Assembly (NCBI GenBank): GCA_000245075.1 | Contig: JH599958.1 | Coordinates: forward strand, 126,339 to 190,338 | Direction: 5' to 3' | DNA from: Acetobacteraceae bacterium AT-5844 | Lineage (GTDB): Bacteria > Pseudomonadota > Alphaproteobacteria > Acetobacterales > Acetobacteraceae | Length of the DNA: 64,000 bases | Shown: positions 49,245 to 57,263 of the stretch, in pieces | Position numbering within the stretch: position 1 is the first letter of the stretch | Layout of the letters: every line of letters starts with the position of its first letter | The notes under the pieces: model-generated | Database searches by the model: none | What the model saw: the letters and a program-made list of their open reading frames with translations, nothing else | What the model was told of the DNA's origin: nothing | Made by a program: the position numbers and the translations under genes

Positions 49245-50459
49245 ATGGATAGCTTGGCCGGCAACCGCAAGGTGGTTGCGGATATCGACACCATCATCAG
49301 TGCCCAGGCGCAGGAGCTCTCGGAGAAGCTTCAGGCCCATCGGCTGGAACTGTTTCCACCAGCTGCTCAGAAGCCGCTGCGCTCCTTCCAGGCATCGGAA
49401 GTGGCCAAGCTGCTCGGGGTGAAGAGCGGCTATCTGCGTAACCTCTCGCTGGAAGGCAAAGGCCCCGCCCCCAGCGTCACCAGCTCCGGCCGCCGCTTCT
49501 ACACTGCCGAGCAGGTACAGGAACTGCGCGCCTATCTGGACCAGACCGGCCGCCCCAGCCGTCGCTATGTACCTCATCGGCGCGGCAAGGAGCACATCCA
49601 GGTCATCGCCGTCGTCAACTTCAAGGGCGGCAGCGGCAAGACCACCACCACGGCGCATCTGGCGCAGCACCTGGCACTGACTGGCCATCGGGTGCTGGCC
49701 GTTGATCTCGACCCCCAGGCTAGCCTCTCCGCCCTGCATGGCTTCCAGCCCGAATTCGATCTCGGCCCTAACGAGACGCTCTACGCCGCCCTGCGCTATG
49801 ACGATGAGGCGCGGCCGCTGCGGGAGCTGATCCGGGAGACCAATTTCCCAGGCCTGCATATCGTGCCCGCCAATATCGAGCTGATGGAGTTCGAGTACGA
49901 CACACCCCGTGTACTCGCCACCCATGAGAATGGCGCCACGGGTAAGGACTTCTTCGCGCGGCTTGATTCGGCCCTGGCCACGGTCGCGGATGACTACGAC
50001 ATCGTCGTCATCGATTGCCCACCGCAGCTTGGCTACCTCACCATGGCGGCGCTCTGCACGGCGACCGCGGTGCTCATTCCCGTGCATCCGCAGATGCTGG
50101 ACGTCATGTCCATGTGCCAGTTCCTGCTGATGCTGGGCGATGTGCTGAGCCATTTGAAGGATGCGGGCGGTGGCCTGCGCTACGACTGGCTGCGCTATCT
50201 CGTCACCCGCTACGAGCCGAGCGATGGGCCGCAGACGCAAATGGTGGGCTTCATGCGCTCGCTGTTCGGCCAGCATGTGTTGACGCACCCGATGCTCAAG
50301 AGCGTTGCCATTTCGGACGCGGGCATCACCAAACAGACGCTTTATGAAGTGGAACGCCGGCAGTTCACGCCGGCGACTTACGACCGCGCCATGGAATGCC
50401 TGGACGCGGTGAATGGCGAGATCGAAGAGCTCGTCCATGCTGCCTGGGGGAGGGGATAA
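49245..50459 (+). CDS. parA: ParA partition ATPase (RepA of repABC type)
   Basis: Walker-type partition ATPase of 404 residues. The N-terminal helix-turn-helix region (about 45-80) reads RSFQASEVAKLLGVKSGYLR and LSLEGKGPAPSVTSSGRRFY, typical of type Ia ParA and RepA proteins that also repress their own promoter. The deviant Walker A is FKGGSGKTTTTAHLA (126-140); Walker A' and B regions are VDLDPQAS and IVVIDCPPQLGYLT. The ATG at 49245 (MDSLAGNRK) fits the family start; an in-frame ATG at 49212 is possible. The stop TAA shares its last base with the parB ATG. Confidence 0.92.
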   Translation: MDSLAGNRKVVADIDTIISAQAQELSEKLQAHRLELFPPAAQKPLRSFQASEVAKLLGVKSGYLRNLSLEGKGPAPSVTSSGRRFYTAEQVQELRAYLDQTGRPSRRYVPHRRGKEHIQVIAVVNFKGGSGKTTTTAHLAQHLALTGHRVLAVDLDPQASLSALHGFQPEFDLGPNETLYAALRYDDEARPLRELIRETNFPGLHIVPANIELMEFEYDTPRVLATHENGATGKDFFARLDSALATVADDYDIVVIDCPPQLGYLTMAALCTATAVLIPVHPQMLDVMSMCQFLLMLGDVLSHLKDAGGGLRYDWLRYLVTRYEPSDGPQTQMVGFMRSLFGQHVLTHPMLKSVAISDAGITKQTLYEVERRQFTPATYDRAMECLDAVNGEIEELVHAAWGRG

Positions 50460-51526
50460 TGGCCCGCAAAAATCTGCTCGCTGGCCTGACGGAACCAAAG
50501 TTGACGGCCGTCAACTCTGACGCGCCCCATGCCCCCCTACGCAGCCCAGCCCAGGCCTTCGTCTCCCGCGGAGCGGTGGGTGCCGTTACGCGCAGCATCG
50601 AGGATCTGGCCGCCAAGGCCAACGCGGCGAAGGAGTTGGAGGCACGTCTGACCTCTGGCCAGGTGATCGTGGAGCTGGACCCGGCCATGGTCGATGCCTC
50701 CTTCGTCGCGGACCGCATGGCGCAGGATGATGGCGAGTATCAGGCGCTGCGGGACAGCATCGCGGCCAGCGGCCAGGATTCACCCATTCTCGTGCGGCCG
50801 CACCCGCAGGCGACGGGGCGGTATCAGGTGGCGTTCGGGCACCGGCGGCTGCGCGCGGCGAAGGAGCTGGGCAAGCCTGTCCGCGCCGTGGTGCGCCAGC
50901 TTTCGGACCGCGATCTCATTCTTGCCCAAGGGCAGGAAAACAGCGCCCGCGCCAACCTCTCCTTCATCGAGCGCGCCCGCTTCGCTTACCGGCTGGAGCA
51001 GGGGGGATATGACCGCGAGACCATCATGCTCGCGCTCAGCGCGGACAAGACCACCGTCTCCCGCCTCATCACTGTCATCGAGCGTATTCCGGAGGCGGTG
51101 ATCGACGCCATTGGCCCAGCGCCGGGTACGGGGCGTGACCGTTGGGTGGAACTGGCTGTGCTGTTCCAGAAGCACGGCACGCCTGCCACGATGGAAGCCG
51201 CCATGGCGGGCGAGCATTTCCTGGCCCTGGATTCAGATGGGCGCTTCCAACAGGTGGCGGAGCGTTTCAATGACGGGGCGAAGAAGGCGCCCGCGCCCCG
51301 CGATACCCGCCCCGTCAGCGAGGAACCGGCGGTGCGCCAATGGGCGCATTCCAGCGGCGCGCGGGTCGTGAAGGTGGCTTCCGGCGAGCGCTCCACCGTG
51401 CTCACCATCGACAAGCGCCGCGCGCCCGGCTTCGACGCCTTCCTGATGGAACGGATGGAGGAACTCTATTCCGAATTCCTGGGCGCCAACGGTGAAACCA
51501 CCCCCAAGGGCCGCCGGAACGGCTGA
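50459..51526 (+). CDS. parB: ParB centromere-binding protein (RepB of repABC type)
   Basis: Partition protein of 355 residues. The ParB/Srx CTPase domain has SPILVRPHPQATGRYQVAFGHRRLRAA (108-134) and GQENSARANLSFIERARFA (158-176). The helix-turn-helix follows at about 185-212 (ETIMLALSADKTTVSRLITVIE). The ATG at 50459 overlaps the parA stop and has GGGGGAGGGG upstream. Codons 14-20 (KLTAVNS) are spelled by a parS-like palindrome inside the gene. ParB should bind the three palindromes and spread; its CTP-dependent action is known for the family. Confidence 0.92.
   Translation: MARKNLLAGLTEPKLTAVNSDAPHAPLRSPAQAFVSRGAVGAVTRSIEDLAAKANAAKELEARLTSGQVIVELDPAMVDASFVADRMAQDDGEYQALRDSIAASGQDSPILVRPHPQATGRYQVAFGHRRLRAAKELGKPVRAVVRQLSDRDLILAQGQENSARANLSFIERARFAYRLEQGGYDRETIMLALSADKTTVSRLITVIERIPEAVIDAIGPAPGTGRDRWVELAVLFQKHGTPATMEAAMAGEHFLALDSDGRFQQVAERFNDGAKKAPAPRDTRPVSEEPAVRQWAHSSGARVVKVASGERSTVLTIDKRRAPGFDAFLMERMEELYSEFLGANGETTPKGRRNG
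50499..50516. repeat. parS-like palindrome, copy 3 (inside parB)
   Basis: AGTTGACGGCCGTCAACT, identical to copy 1 over 18 bases, lies within codons 14-20 of parB. It is 1356 bases from copy 2. A palindrome kept inside a coding region suggests selection on the DNA site itself. Confidence 0.85.
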
Positions 51527-51533
51527 TGAAACC

Positions 51534-51564
51534 GGAAAGATGCTGGGTAGAACAGCATCTTTCC
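51534..51564. terminator. Strong hairpin closing the replication module
   Basis: GGAAAGATGCTG and CAGCATCTTTCC form a perfect 12-bp stem with a seven-base loop, eight bases after the parB stop and 13 bases before the convergent MFS stop. TTATTC follows on the rightward strand. It probably ends both transcripts. Confidence 0.75.
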
Positions 51565-51576
51565 TTATTCAGGTGG

Positions 51577-52767
51577 TCAGGATGCCGTCATCCGCACGCG
51601 CGTCGCGACCAGTGCCGACGCGGCGAGCAGCAGCACCCCGCTGGAGATGAACACGCCGGACACGCCGCTGAGGTCGAACAACACGCCCCCCGCCGCCGCG
51701 CCCGAGGCAATGGCGAGCTGAACGGAGGCCACCACCAGCCCGCCCGCGCTCTCCGCCTCATCCGGCACCGAGCGCGCGACCCAGCTGGACCAGCCCACCG
51801 GCACCCCACCAAAAGCCATGCCCCAGAGCGCGACCAGCAGCGCCTGCACCGGCAGCCCGGCCTGCAGCGCCGCCAGCCCCAGCGCCGCGCCGCCGATGAG
51901 GATCGGCATCAGCGTGAGGGCCAGCCGCATGCTCCGCTCCAGCAGGAGGCCCGCCAGGAAGGTGCCGGCGAAATTGGCGAGGCCGAAGCCCAGCAGCATG
52001 AGCGCCAGCCCATCCAGCCCCACGCCCGCCACGCCTTCCAGATAGGGGCGGATATAGGTGAAGAGCGCGAAGTGTCCGCCGAACACCAGCACGGTGCACA
52101 GCATGCCGAGCCCAATGCCGGGCCGCAGCAGCACCTCTCCCAGCGTGCGCAGCCGCGCGGCGCCGGTGGGCGGCAGGCGGGGGAGGGTGGCCATCTGCGC
52201 GATCAGCGTGACGGCGCCGATGGCGGCGGCCAGCAGGAAGGTGCTGCGCCAGCCATAGAGCCCTCCCAGATAGCTGCCGAGCGGTGCCGCGACGATGGTG
52301 GCGACGGACACGCCGCTGAAGATGAGGGAAAGCGCGCGTGGCACTTTCTCGGCGGGCACCAGCCGCATCGCCACGGCGGCGGCCATGCTCCAGAAGCCGC
52401 CCAGGCCGATGCCCAGCATCACGCGCGCCAGCAGCAGCACGGTGAGGTTCGGCGCGAAGGCGGCCAGCAGGTTGGAGGCGATGAGCAGCACGGAAAAGCC
52501 CATCAGCACCAGCCGCCGGTCCACGCCCCGGGTGAGGGTGGCGGCGAGCAGGCCGGAGAACAGGGCCACCACGGCCGTCATGGTCACCGTCTGCCCGGCC
52601 AGGCCCTCCGTGACACCCAGGCTGCTCGCCATGGGGGTCAGCAGGCTGGCGGGCAGGAACTCGGCCGTGACGAGGCCGAAGACGCCCAACGTCAGGGAAA
52701 AGACCGCTGCCCAGGCCGGTGTGTCCCGCCCAGCGGCGGGCACCGCGCCCTGAATACAGTCGCTCAT
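51577..52767 (-). CDS. MFS transporter (efflux type)
   Basis: Major facilitator exporter of 396 residues. The first helix is AWAAVFSLTLGVFGLVTAEFLPASLLTPMASSLGVTEG, of the AraJ/YdhP type. The loop signature is TRGVDRRLVLMGFS and helix 4 reads RVMLGIGLGGFWSMAAAVAM. It resembles the MFS gene at 14753 in both. The gene is divergent from an AraC regulator that has an inverted repeat in the gap, a common arrangement for inducible efflux. The substrate is unknown. Confidence 0.87.
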   Translation of the reverse strand: MSDCIQGAVPAAGRDTPAWAAVFSLTLGVFGLVTAEFLPASLLTPMASSLGVTEGLAGQTVTMTAVVALFSGLLAATLTRGVDRRLVLMGFSVLLIASNLLAAFAPNLTVLLLARVMLGIGLGGFWSMAAAVAMRLVPAEKVPRALSLIFSGVSVATIVAAPLGSYLGGLYGWRSTFLLAAAIGAVTLIAQMATLPRLPPTGAARLRTLGEVLLRPGIGLGMLCTVLVFGGHFALFTYIRPYLEGVAGVGLDGLALMLLGFGLANFAGTFLAGLLLERSMRLALTLMPILIGGAALGLAALQAGLPVQALLVALWGMAFGGVPVGWSSWVARSVPDEAESAGGLVVASVQLAIASGAAAGGVLFDLSGVSGVFISSGVLLLAASALVATRVRMTAS

Positions 52768-52821
52768 GGATGTGGAATCCTTGAAGTCCTAGGTTGGGGT
52801 GGAGATTAGGTTGGACCTCGC

Positions 52822-52844
52822 GGACGATCCATGTCAGATCATCC
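52822..52844. promoter_or_regulatory. Inverted repeat between MFS and AraC genes
   Basis: GGACGATC and GATCATCC are near-perfect inverted arms (seven of eight) seven bases apart, about 27 bases before the AraC start and 55 bases from the MFS start. A plausible AraC-protein site for the divergent pair. Confidence 0.4.
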
Positions 52845-52870
52845 GCATTCTTTGATCGAAACCCCGGCCT

Positions 52871-53836
52871 ATGACCCCTGAGCCCGCCCCCCAGACCGAA
52901 TTGATGAGCGAGTTGCTGCTCGGCATGCGGCTGCGCGGCATCCAGTACCGCCGCATCCAGGCCACGCCGCCTTTCGGAATGGAGTTTGGCCACATGCCCG
53001 GCCGGGCGCATTTCCACTTCATCGCGACCGGCGAGGCCGTGCTGCGCTGCGCGGAAGGGGAGGCGCACCGCCTGAGCCCCGGCACGGCCGTCTTCATGCC
53101 GCATGGCGACCGCCATCAGCTTCTCTCCGCGCCCGACATTCCGTGCCAGGACATCACCCGCTTCGAGGCCGCACCGATCTGCGACAGTGTCAGCGCCATC
53201 CATTCCTGCGCCCATGGAGAAGGGCAGGGGAGGGAAGGGGGCGCGGTGATGTTCAGCGGCTGCATGGAGTTCGAGCTGGGCGGCATGCAGGGGCTGGTGC
53301 GGCTGATGCCCGCCGTGATGCGCGTCGATACCCTCTCCGAGCGTCATCCGGAGCTGCTGCCCATCCTCTCCGCCATGGAAAGCGAGGCCTGCGGGCAGCG
53401 CGTGGGCTTCGCCGGCATTCTCGCGCGGCTGGCCGATGTCGTGGCGGCCACCATCGTGCGCGGCTGGGTGGAATGCGGCTGCGGCGGCGCTTCCGGCCTT
53501 GTGGCGGCCCTGCGGGACCCACGCCTGGCCCGCGCCGTGGCCGCCCTGCACCGGGAGCCGGGGCGGGATTGGACAGTGGCCGAGCTGGCGGCGGAAAGCG
53601 GCACCTCGCGCTCCGTTTTCGCGGAGCGCTTCCAGGCTGTCACGGGCGTCTCGCCACTGCGCTATGTCACGGAGCTGCGCATGCGCCTCGCCACCCAGTG
53701 GATCGGGCAGGAGCGGCTGCCGATCGAGGTGGTGGCGCACCGCCTGGGCTATGCCTCCCAGGCGGCGTTCAGCCGGGCCTTCAAGCGGGTGACGGGGCTC
53801 TCGCCTGGCGCCAGCCGCTACGAGGCCCGGCCCTGA
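52871..53836 (+). CDS. AraC-family regulator with cupin domain
   Basis: Regulator of 321 residues. An N-terminal cupin-like domain (about 15-200) includes GRAHFHFIATGEAVLRC and SPGTAVFMPHGDRHQL. Two helix-turn-helix units fill about 220-318, with DWTVAELAAESGTSRSVFAERFQAVTG and PIEVVAHRLGYASQAAFSRAFKRVTGLSPGASR. It is divergent from an MFS exporter and ends four bases before the convergent alcohol dehydrogenase. Regulation of the exporter is inferred from the arrangement. Confidence 0.9.
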   Translation: MTPEPAPQTELMSELLLGMRLRGIQYRRIQATPPFGMEFGHMPGRAHFHFIATGEAVLRCAEGEAHRLSPGTAVFMPHGDRHQLLSAPDIPCQDITRFEAAPICDSVSAIHSCAHGEGQGREGGAVMFSGCMEFELGGMQGLVRLMPAVMRVDTLSERHPELLPILSAMESEACGQRVGFAGILARLADVVAATIVRGWVECGCGGASGLVAALRDPRLARAVAALHREPGRDWTVAELAAESGTSRSVFAERFQAVTGVSPLRYVTELRMRLATQWIGQERLPIEVVAHRLGYASQAAFSRAFKRVTGLSPGASRYEARP

Positions 53837-53840
53837 GGGC

Positions 53841-55004
53841 TCAGCCGGCCCAGGCCTGCCCGTAGAGCACCTGGATGGCCTCCGCATCCGGCACGCGCGG
53901 ATTATTGGCCGGGGAGCCGGAGGCGAGGGCCTGGGTGGCCATCAGCGGCAGCAGCTCGGCCCAGCGGGCGGGGTCAATGCCCCAGGCCCGCGGGCTCGGC
54001 ACGGCGAGGTCCACATTCAGGCGGTGCAACTCCTCCAGCAGGGCCGCCACGGCGGCGGCATCGCTGCCCTCGGCGCCCGGCACGCCCATGGCGCGGGCGC
54101 AATCGGCATAGCGCTGTTCGGCCGCCGGCGCGGAGTAGGCGGTGACCACGGGCAACAGCATGGCGTTGGAAAGCCCATGCGGCACATGGAAATGCGCGCC
54201 GATCGGGCGGCTCATGCCATGCACCAGCGCCACGGAGCTGTTGGAGAAGGCGATGCCGGCCTGGGTGGCGCCCAGCATCAACGCCTCCCGCGCCGCGCGG
54301 TCGCTGCCATCCATGTAGGCGCGGCGCAGGTTGCCGGCGATGGCACGCATCGCGCTTAGCGCGAAGCCATCCGAGAACGGGTTGGCGCGGCGGGAGACAT
54401 AGGCCTCGATGGCGTGGGTGAGGGCATCGACGCCGGTATCCGCCGTCAGGCGCGGCGGCTTGCTCAGCGTCAGCTCGTAATCGGCGATGGCGGCCACGGG
54501 CAGGAAAGACTGGCCGATGCACAGCATCTTTTCATGCGTGGCGCTATCGGTGACGACGGTGAAGCGCGTGGCTTCCGAGCCCGTCCCCGCCGTGGTGGGG
54601 ATGCCAATGACGGGCAGGGCAGGGCCGCTGTACTGGCGCGGCGCCTTGTAGTCCCGCATCTCGCCGCCCTCGCGCGCCAGCACGGCCACGGCCTTCGCCG
54701 TGTCGATGGGCGAGCCGCCGCCAAGGCCGATCAGGCAGTCGTAATCGCCCGCCAGCACGGCCTGCCGCGCGCGGTCCACCGCATCGCTATCCGGTTCCGG
54801 CACGGTGTCGGAGAACATCGCGGCGGTGATGCCGGCGCGGCGCAGCACATCCTGTAGCCGCTCCGCCAGCCCGAACTTCACCATCATGGGATCCGTGACG
54901 ATGAGAGGGCGGGACAGGCCGAGAAGCGCCAGCACCTCGGCCGTTTCCTGCAAGGCGCCGCCGCCGATGCGCAGGATGCGTGGCAGCGCGATGGGTGCGA
55001 TCAT
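53841..55004 (-). CDS. Iron-containing alcohol dehydrogenase
   Basis: Group III dehydrogenase of 387 residues. The nucleotide site is IGLGGGSPIDTAKA (92-105) and IPTTAGTGSEAT (135-146). The metal ligands are D193, H197, H262 and H276 in TGVDALTHAIEA, LVHGMSRPIGA and HVPHGLSNAM. The ATG at 55004 has GAGGGAGGAC upstream; the open frame beyond it is antisense to the CoA-transferase gene. The family includes maleylacetate reductase and 1,3-propanediol and lactaldehyde dehydrogenases; here the substrate is unknown. It is divergent from a CoA-transferase gene. Confidence 0.9.
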   Translation of the reverse strand: MIAPIALPRILRIGGGALQETAEVLALLGLSRPLIVTDPMMVKFGLAERLQDVLRRAGITAAMFSDTVPEPDSDAVDRARQAVLAGDYDCLIGLGGGSPIDTAKAVAVLAREGGEMRDYKAPRQYSGPALPVIGIPTTAGTGSEATRFTVVTDSATHEKMLCIGQSFLPVAAIADYELTLSKPPRLTADTGVDALTHAIEAYVSRRANPFSDGFALSAMRAIAGNLRRAYMDGSDRAAREALMLGATQAGIAFSNSSVALVHGMSRPIGAHFHVPHGLSNAMLLPVVTAYSAPAAEQRYADCARAMGVPGAEGSDAAAVAALLEELHRLNVDLAVPSPRAWGIDPARWAELLPLMATQALASGSPANNPRVPDAEAIQVLYGQAWAG

Positions 55005-55191
55005 GTAAGTCCTCCCTCTTCGTCGGGGCGGGAAGATAAGCGTGGGCTTTCGCCCGGCATACAGCGAATTCCTGGCGATTTTGCCCGGCCTTGCCAGCGG
55101 CACCGCGCTCGCGCGCGGGGAAGGCGCAACGTTGCAGGATATGGAAAGGCGTTCTTCGGCTGGCGATGCTTCATGCGCCCTCCGCAGGCGG

Positions 55192-55206
55192 TGTAGCGTC
55201 GCTACA
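55192..55206. promoter_or_regulatory. 15-bp perfect palindrome before the CoA-transferase gene
   Basis: TGTAGCG-T-CGCTACA is perfect and ends 16 bases before the likely start of the CoA-transferase gene, in the gap facing the alcohol dehydrogenase. A regulator of the divergent pair could bind here; no regulator gene is adjacent except the AraC gene at 52871. Confidence 0.5.
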
Positions 55207-55221
55207 TCGTGGCCGCTGGCC

Positions 55222-56469
55222 ATGATGCAGAACGAGGGAAACGGACTCTTGCAAAGCGTGCTCAGCGGCATCCGCGTGCTCGACTTCTCGCGTATCTTCG
55301 CGGGGCCGGCGGCGACGCAGATCCTTGGCGATCTCGGCGCCGATATCATCAAGATCGAAGAACCAGGCCATGGCGACGACGCCCGTACCTTCGGCGTGAC
55401 GCCGGAGGCGATGCGCGATTTCGGCGCCAGCCCCTCCTTCCTGGCCCTCAACCGCAACAAGCGGAGCATGATCCTCGACCTGCGGCAGGAGGCAGCGCGT
55501 GAAGCCGCGCGGCTGATGGCCACGCAATGCGACGTGGTGATCCATAATTTCCGCCCTGGCGGCATGGACAAGTTCGGGCTGGGCTACGAGGCGCTGCGCG
55601 CCCTCAACCCGCGCATCGTCTTCTGCGAGTTCTCCGCCTATGGCGACCGCGGCCCACTCTCTCATCTCGGCGCCAATGACGTGGCCTTGCAGGCGCATAG
55701 CGGGCTGATGAGCATCACCGGCGAGGCGGACCGGCCGCCCGTGCGCTCCGGCACCGCCGTGATCGACCTGCATGCCAGCATGGGCCTGGTCTCGGCCATT
55801 CTCGCGGCGCTGCTGCACCGGGAAAGGACGGGGGAGGGGCAGCGCGTGGAAACCTCGCTGCTGCGCAGCGGCGCGCATCTGATGAACTACTTCTACACCG
55901 AGTACTGGCTGGACGGCACGGTGCGCGGCCGCATGGGCACGGCGAACCACCTCAGCGTGCCGAACCAGGCCTTCCCGGCCACGGATGGCAGCGTCATCAT
56001 CATCTCGCCCGCCGACGACATGTGGCGCCGTCTCACTGTCGCGCTGGAAGCGCCGCAGCTGGATCGTGCCGAATTCCGCACCGCCTTCGACCGCCGCAAG
56101 AACCGCGAGACGTTGATCGCCGAGCTGACGGCCATCACCAGCCGCATGAGCTGTGCCGAACTGGTGCAACGCCTCGGCGCGGCCAAGGTGAATGTCTCCA
56201 AGGTGAACAGCGTGGGCGAGGCAGCGGACGACCCGCAACTGGCCGCCATCGGCGCCGTGGTGGAGCAACGCATGGGCGAGCACGTGGTGAAATCCGTGGC
56301 CGCGCCCTTCGCCATGAGCGCCACGCCGACGCAGGTGACGCGCACCCCGCCCCGCCATGGCGAGCATACCGACGAGATCCTGCGCGAGTTCGGCTTCAAC
56401 GATGAGCGGATCGCAGCGCTGCGTGCGGCAGGTGCGCTGGGGGCGGTGCCGCCTCAGGCGGCGGAGTAA
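55222..56469 (+). CDS. CaiB/BaiF-type CoA-transferase
   Basis: Family III CoA-transferase of 415 residues. It opens SGIRVLDFSRIFAGPAATQ with LGDLGADIIKIEEPGHGDDAR next. The likely catalytic aspartate is D182 in GTAVIDLHASMG. The C-terminal part ends HGEHTDEILREFGFNDERI. ATGs at 55222 and 55225 and a TTG at 55249 (after GAGGG) are all possible starts; the longer frame from 55042 lacks family similarity. It should activate an acid by CoA transfer and may supply the MaoC-like pair downstream on the other strand. A strong hairpin element follows. Confidence 0.87.
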   Translation: MMQNEGNGLLQSVLSGIRVLDFSRIFAGPAATQILGDLGADIIKIEEPGHGDDARTFGVTPEAMRDFGASPSFLALNRNKRSMILDLRQEAAREAARLMATQCDVVIHNFRPGGMDKFGLGYEALRALNPRIVFCEFSAYGDRGPLSHLGANDVALQAHSGLMSITGEADRPPVRSGTAVIDLHASMGLVSAILAALLHRERTGEGQRVETSLLRSGAHLMNYFYTEYWLDGTVRGRMGTANHLSVPNQAFPATDGSVIIISPADDMWRRLTVALEAPQLDRAEFRTAFDRRKNRETLIAELTAITSRMSCAELVQRLGAAKVNVSKVNSVGEAADDPQLAAIGAVVEQRMGEHVVKSVAAPFAMSATPTQVTRTPPRHGEHTDEILREFGFNDERIAALRAAGALGAVPPQAAE

Positions 56470-56486
56470 GCCACGACGGGTGAAGG

Positions 56487-56524
56487 TTGGGGGAGTGAAC
56501 TCCCCCAAGCTCCCTCCTTTTTTC
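56487..56524 (+). terminator. Rho-independent terminator after the CoA-transferase gene
   Basis: TTGGGGGAGT and ACTCCCCCAA form a perfect stem over a two-base gap (about a four-base loop in practice). A T run (56518-56523) follows nine bases later. It starts 18 bases after the stop codon. Confidence 0.75.
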
Positions 56525-56702
56525 TTCGAGTTTTTGGGTGCGGCCTTGGCAGCCTCAGCCTTTTTGAGTCCCACGCCAGGGGTCGCGCCGGAGCTCTTAG
56601 ACCTCCGGCGACTGAGGGTTCAGCAAGCGTGGCCTTTTCGATTCATAAGAAAAGCCACTCAGCGCCGCACCCGGCCGCTACAGCCCCAATTCTAAACTCG
56701 AA
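56525..56702. repeat. Nested inverted-repeat element
   Basis: A gene-free stretch with several perfect inverted arms inside one another. The outer arms TTCGAGTTT (56525-56533) and AAACTCGAA (56694-56702) enclose GGGTGCGGC (56536-56544) and GCCGCACCC (56664-56672). Inside are the hairpins CGCCGGAG/CTCCGGCG (56586-56610) and GTGGCCTTTTC/GAAAAGCCAC (56629-56658, one bulge). The whole could fold as one large structure of about 178 bases. It may be a MITE-like repeat or a structured RNA; no protein is coded. Confidence 0.6.
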
Positions 56703-56765
56703 AAAAGAAAAGAAGATGGGGTCTAGGGAAGAATTCCTTCTTCCCCGGTTCCGCAGCACGCTAGT

Positions 56766-57263
56766 TCAGGCGACGATCGCGAAACGCGGCGCCTGGGCCC
56801 GCGCGGCGACCGGGCCGCTGCAACGAACGCTGGCCTCGCCGACTGTCAGCTTCTTGCCGTCCGCATCCTCGCACCAGACTTCCAGCGCGTAGCGCAGGCG
56901 GCCATCGCCTTCATCCACCACATCCGTCACGCGCGCGATGGCGGTTATGACCACATCCTCATACACCGGGGCGATGTAGCGGGTGCGGAGCGCGCCGGGC
57001 GCCAGCGCATCCTCACCAAAGGCATCCATCAGCAGGGAGAGCAGCCAGTTGGTGGAGAGCATGCCGTCCGCGATAATGCCAGGCAGGCCCTGGGAGCGGG
57101 CGAACTCGTCATCGTCATGGATGGTGGGCACGTCCTGGTGCACGCGGCCGTCATCGGCTTCCACGGTGGGCAGCAGGTCCACATACCAGCGCATCCGCTC
57201 GCGCGTCATGCGGCGGGGGTGGGCGCGCAGCTCGGTGCCGGGGGCGAGGCGTTCCTGGCTCAT
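56766..57263 (-). CDS. MaoC-like hot-dog protein (second subunit)
   Basis: Protein of 165 residues with a hot-dog fold. Visible parts are LLPTVEADDGRVHQDVPTIHDDDEFARSQG and LPGIIADGMLSTNWLLSLLMDAFG, followed by the strands TRYIAPVYEDVVITAIARVTDV. This resembles the C-terminal half of MaoC-like hydratases. It overlaps the stop of the paired hot-dog gene by four bases, so the two probably form a heteromer that hydrates or dehydrates a CoA ester. The catalytic Asp/His pair is not clearly identified by eye. Confidence 0.75.
   Translation of the reverse strand: MSQERLAPGTELRAHPRRMTRERMRWYVDLLPTVEADDGRVHQDVPTIHDDDEFARSQGLPGIIADGMLSTNWLLSLLMDAFGEDALAPGALRTRYIAPVYEDVVITAIARVTDVVDEGDGRLRYALEVWCEDADGKKLTVGEASVRCSGPVAARAQAPRFAIVA

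Noticed and set aside
53841..55571. A 576-residue version of the iron alcohol dehydrogenase
   Set aside because: The added part is antisense to the CoA-transferase; GAGGGAGGAC before 55004 marks the real start.
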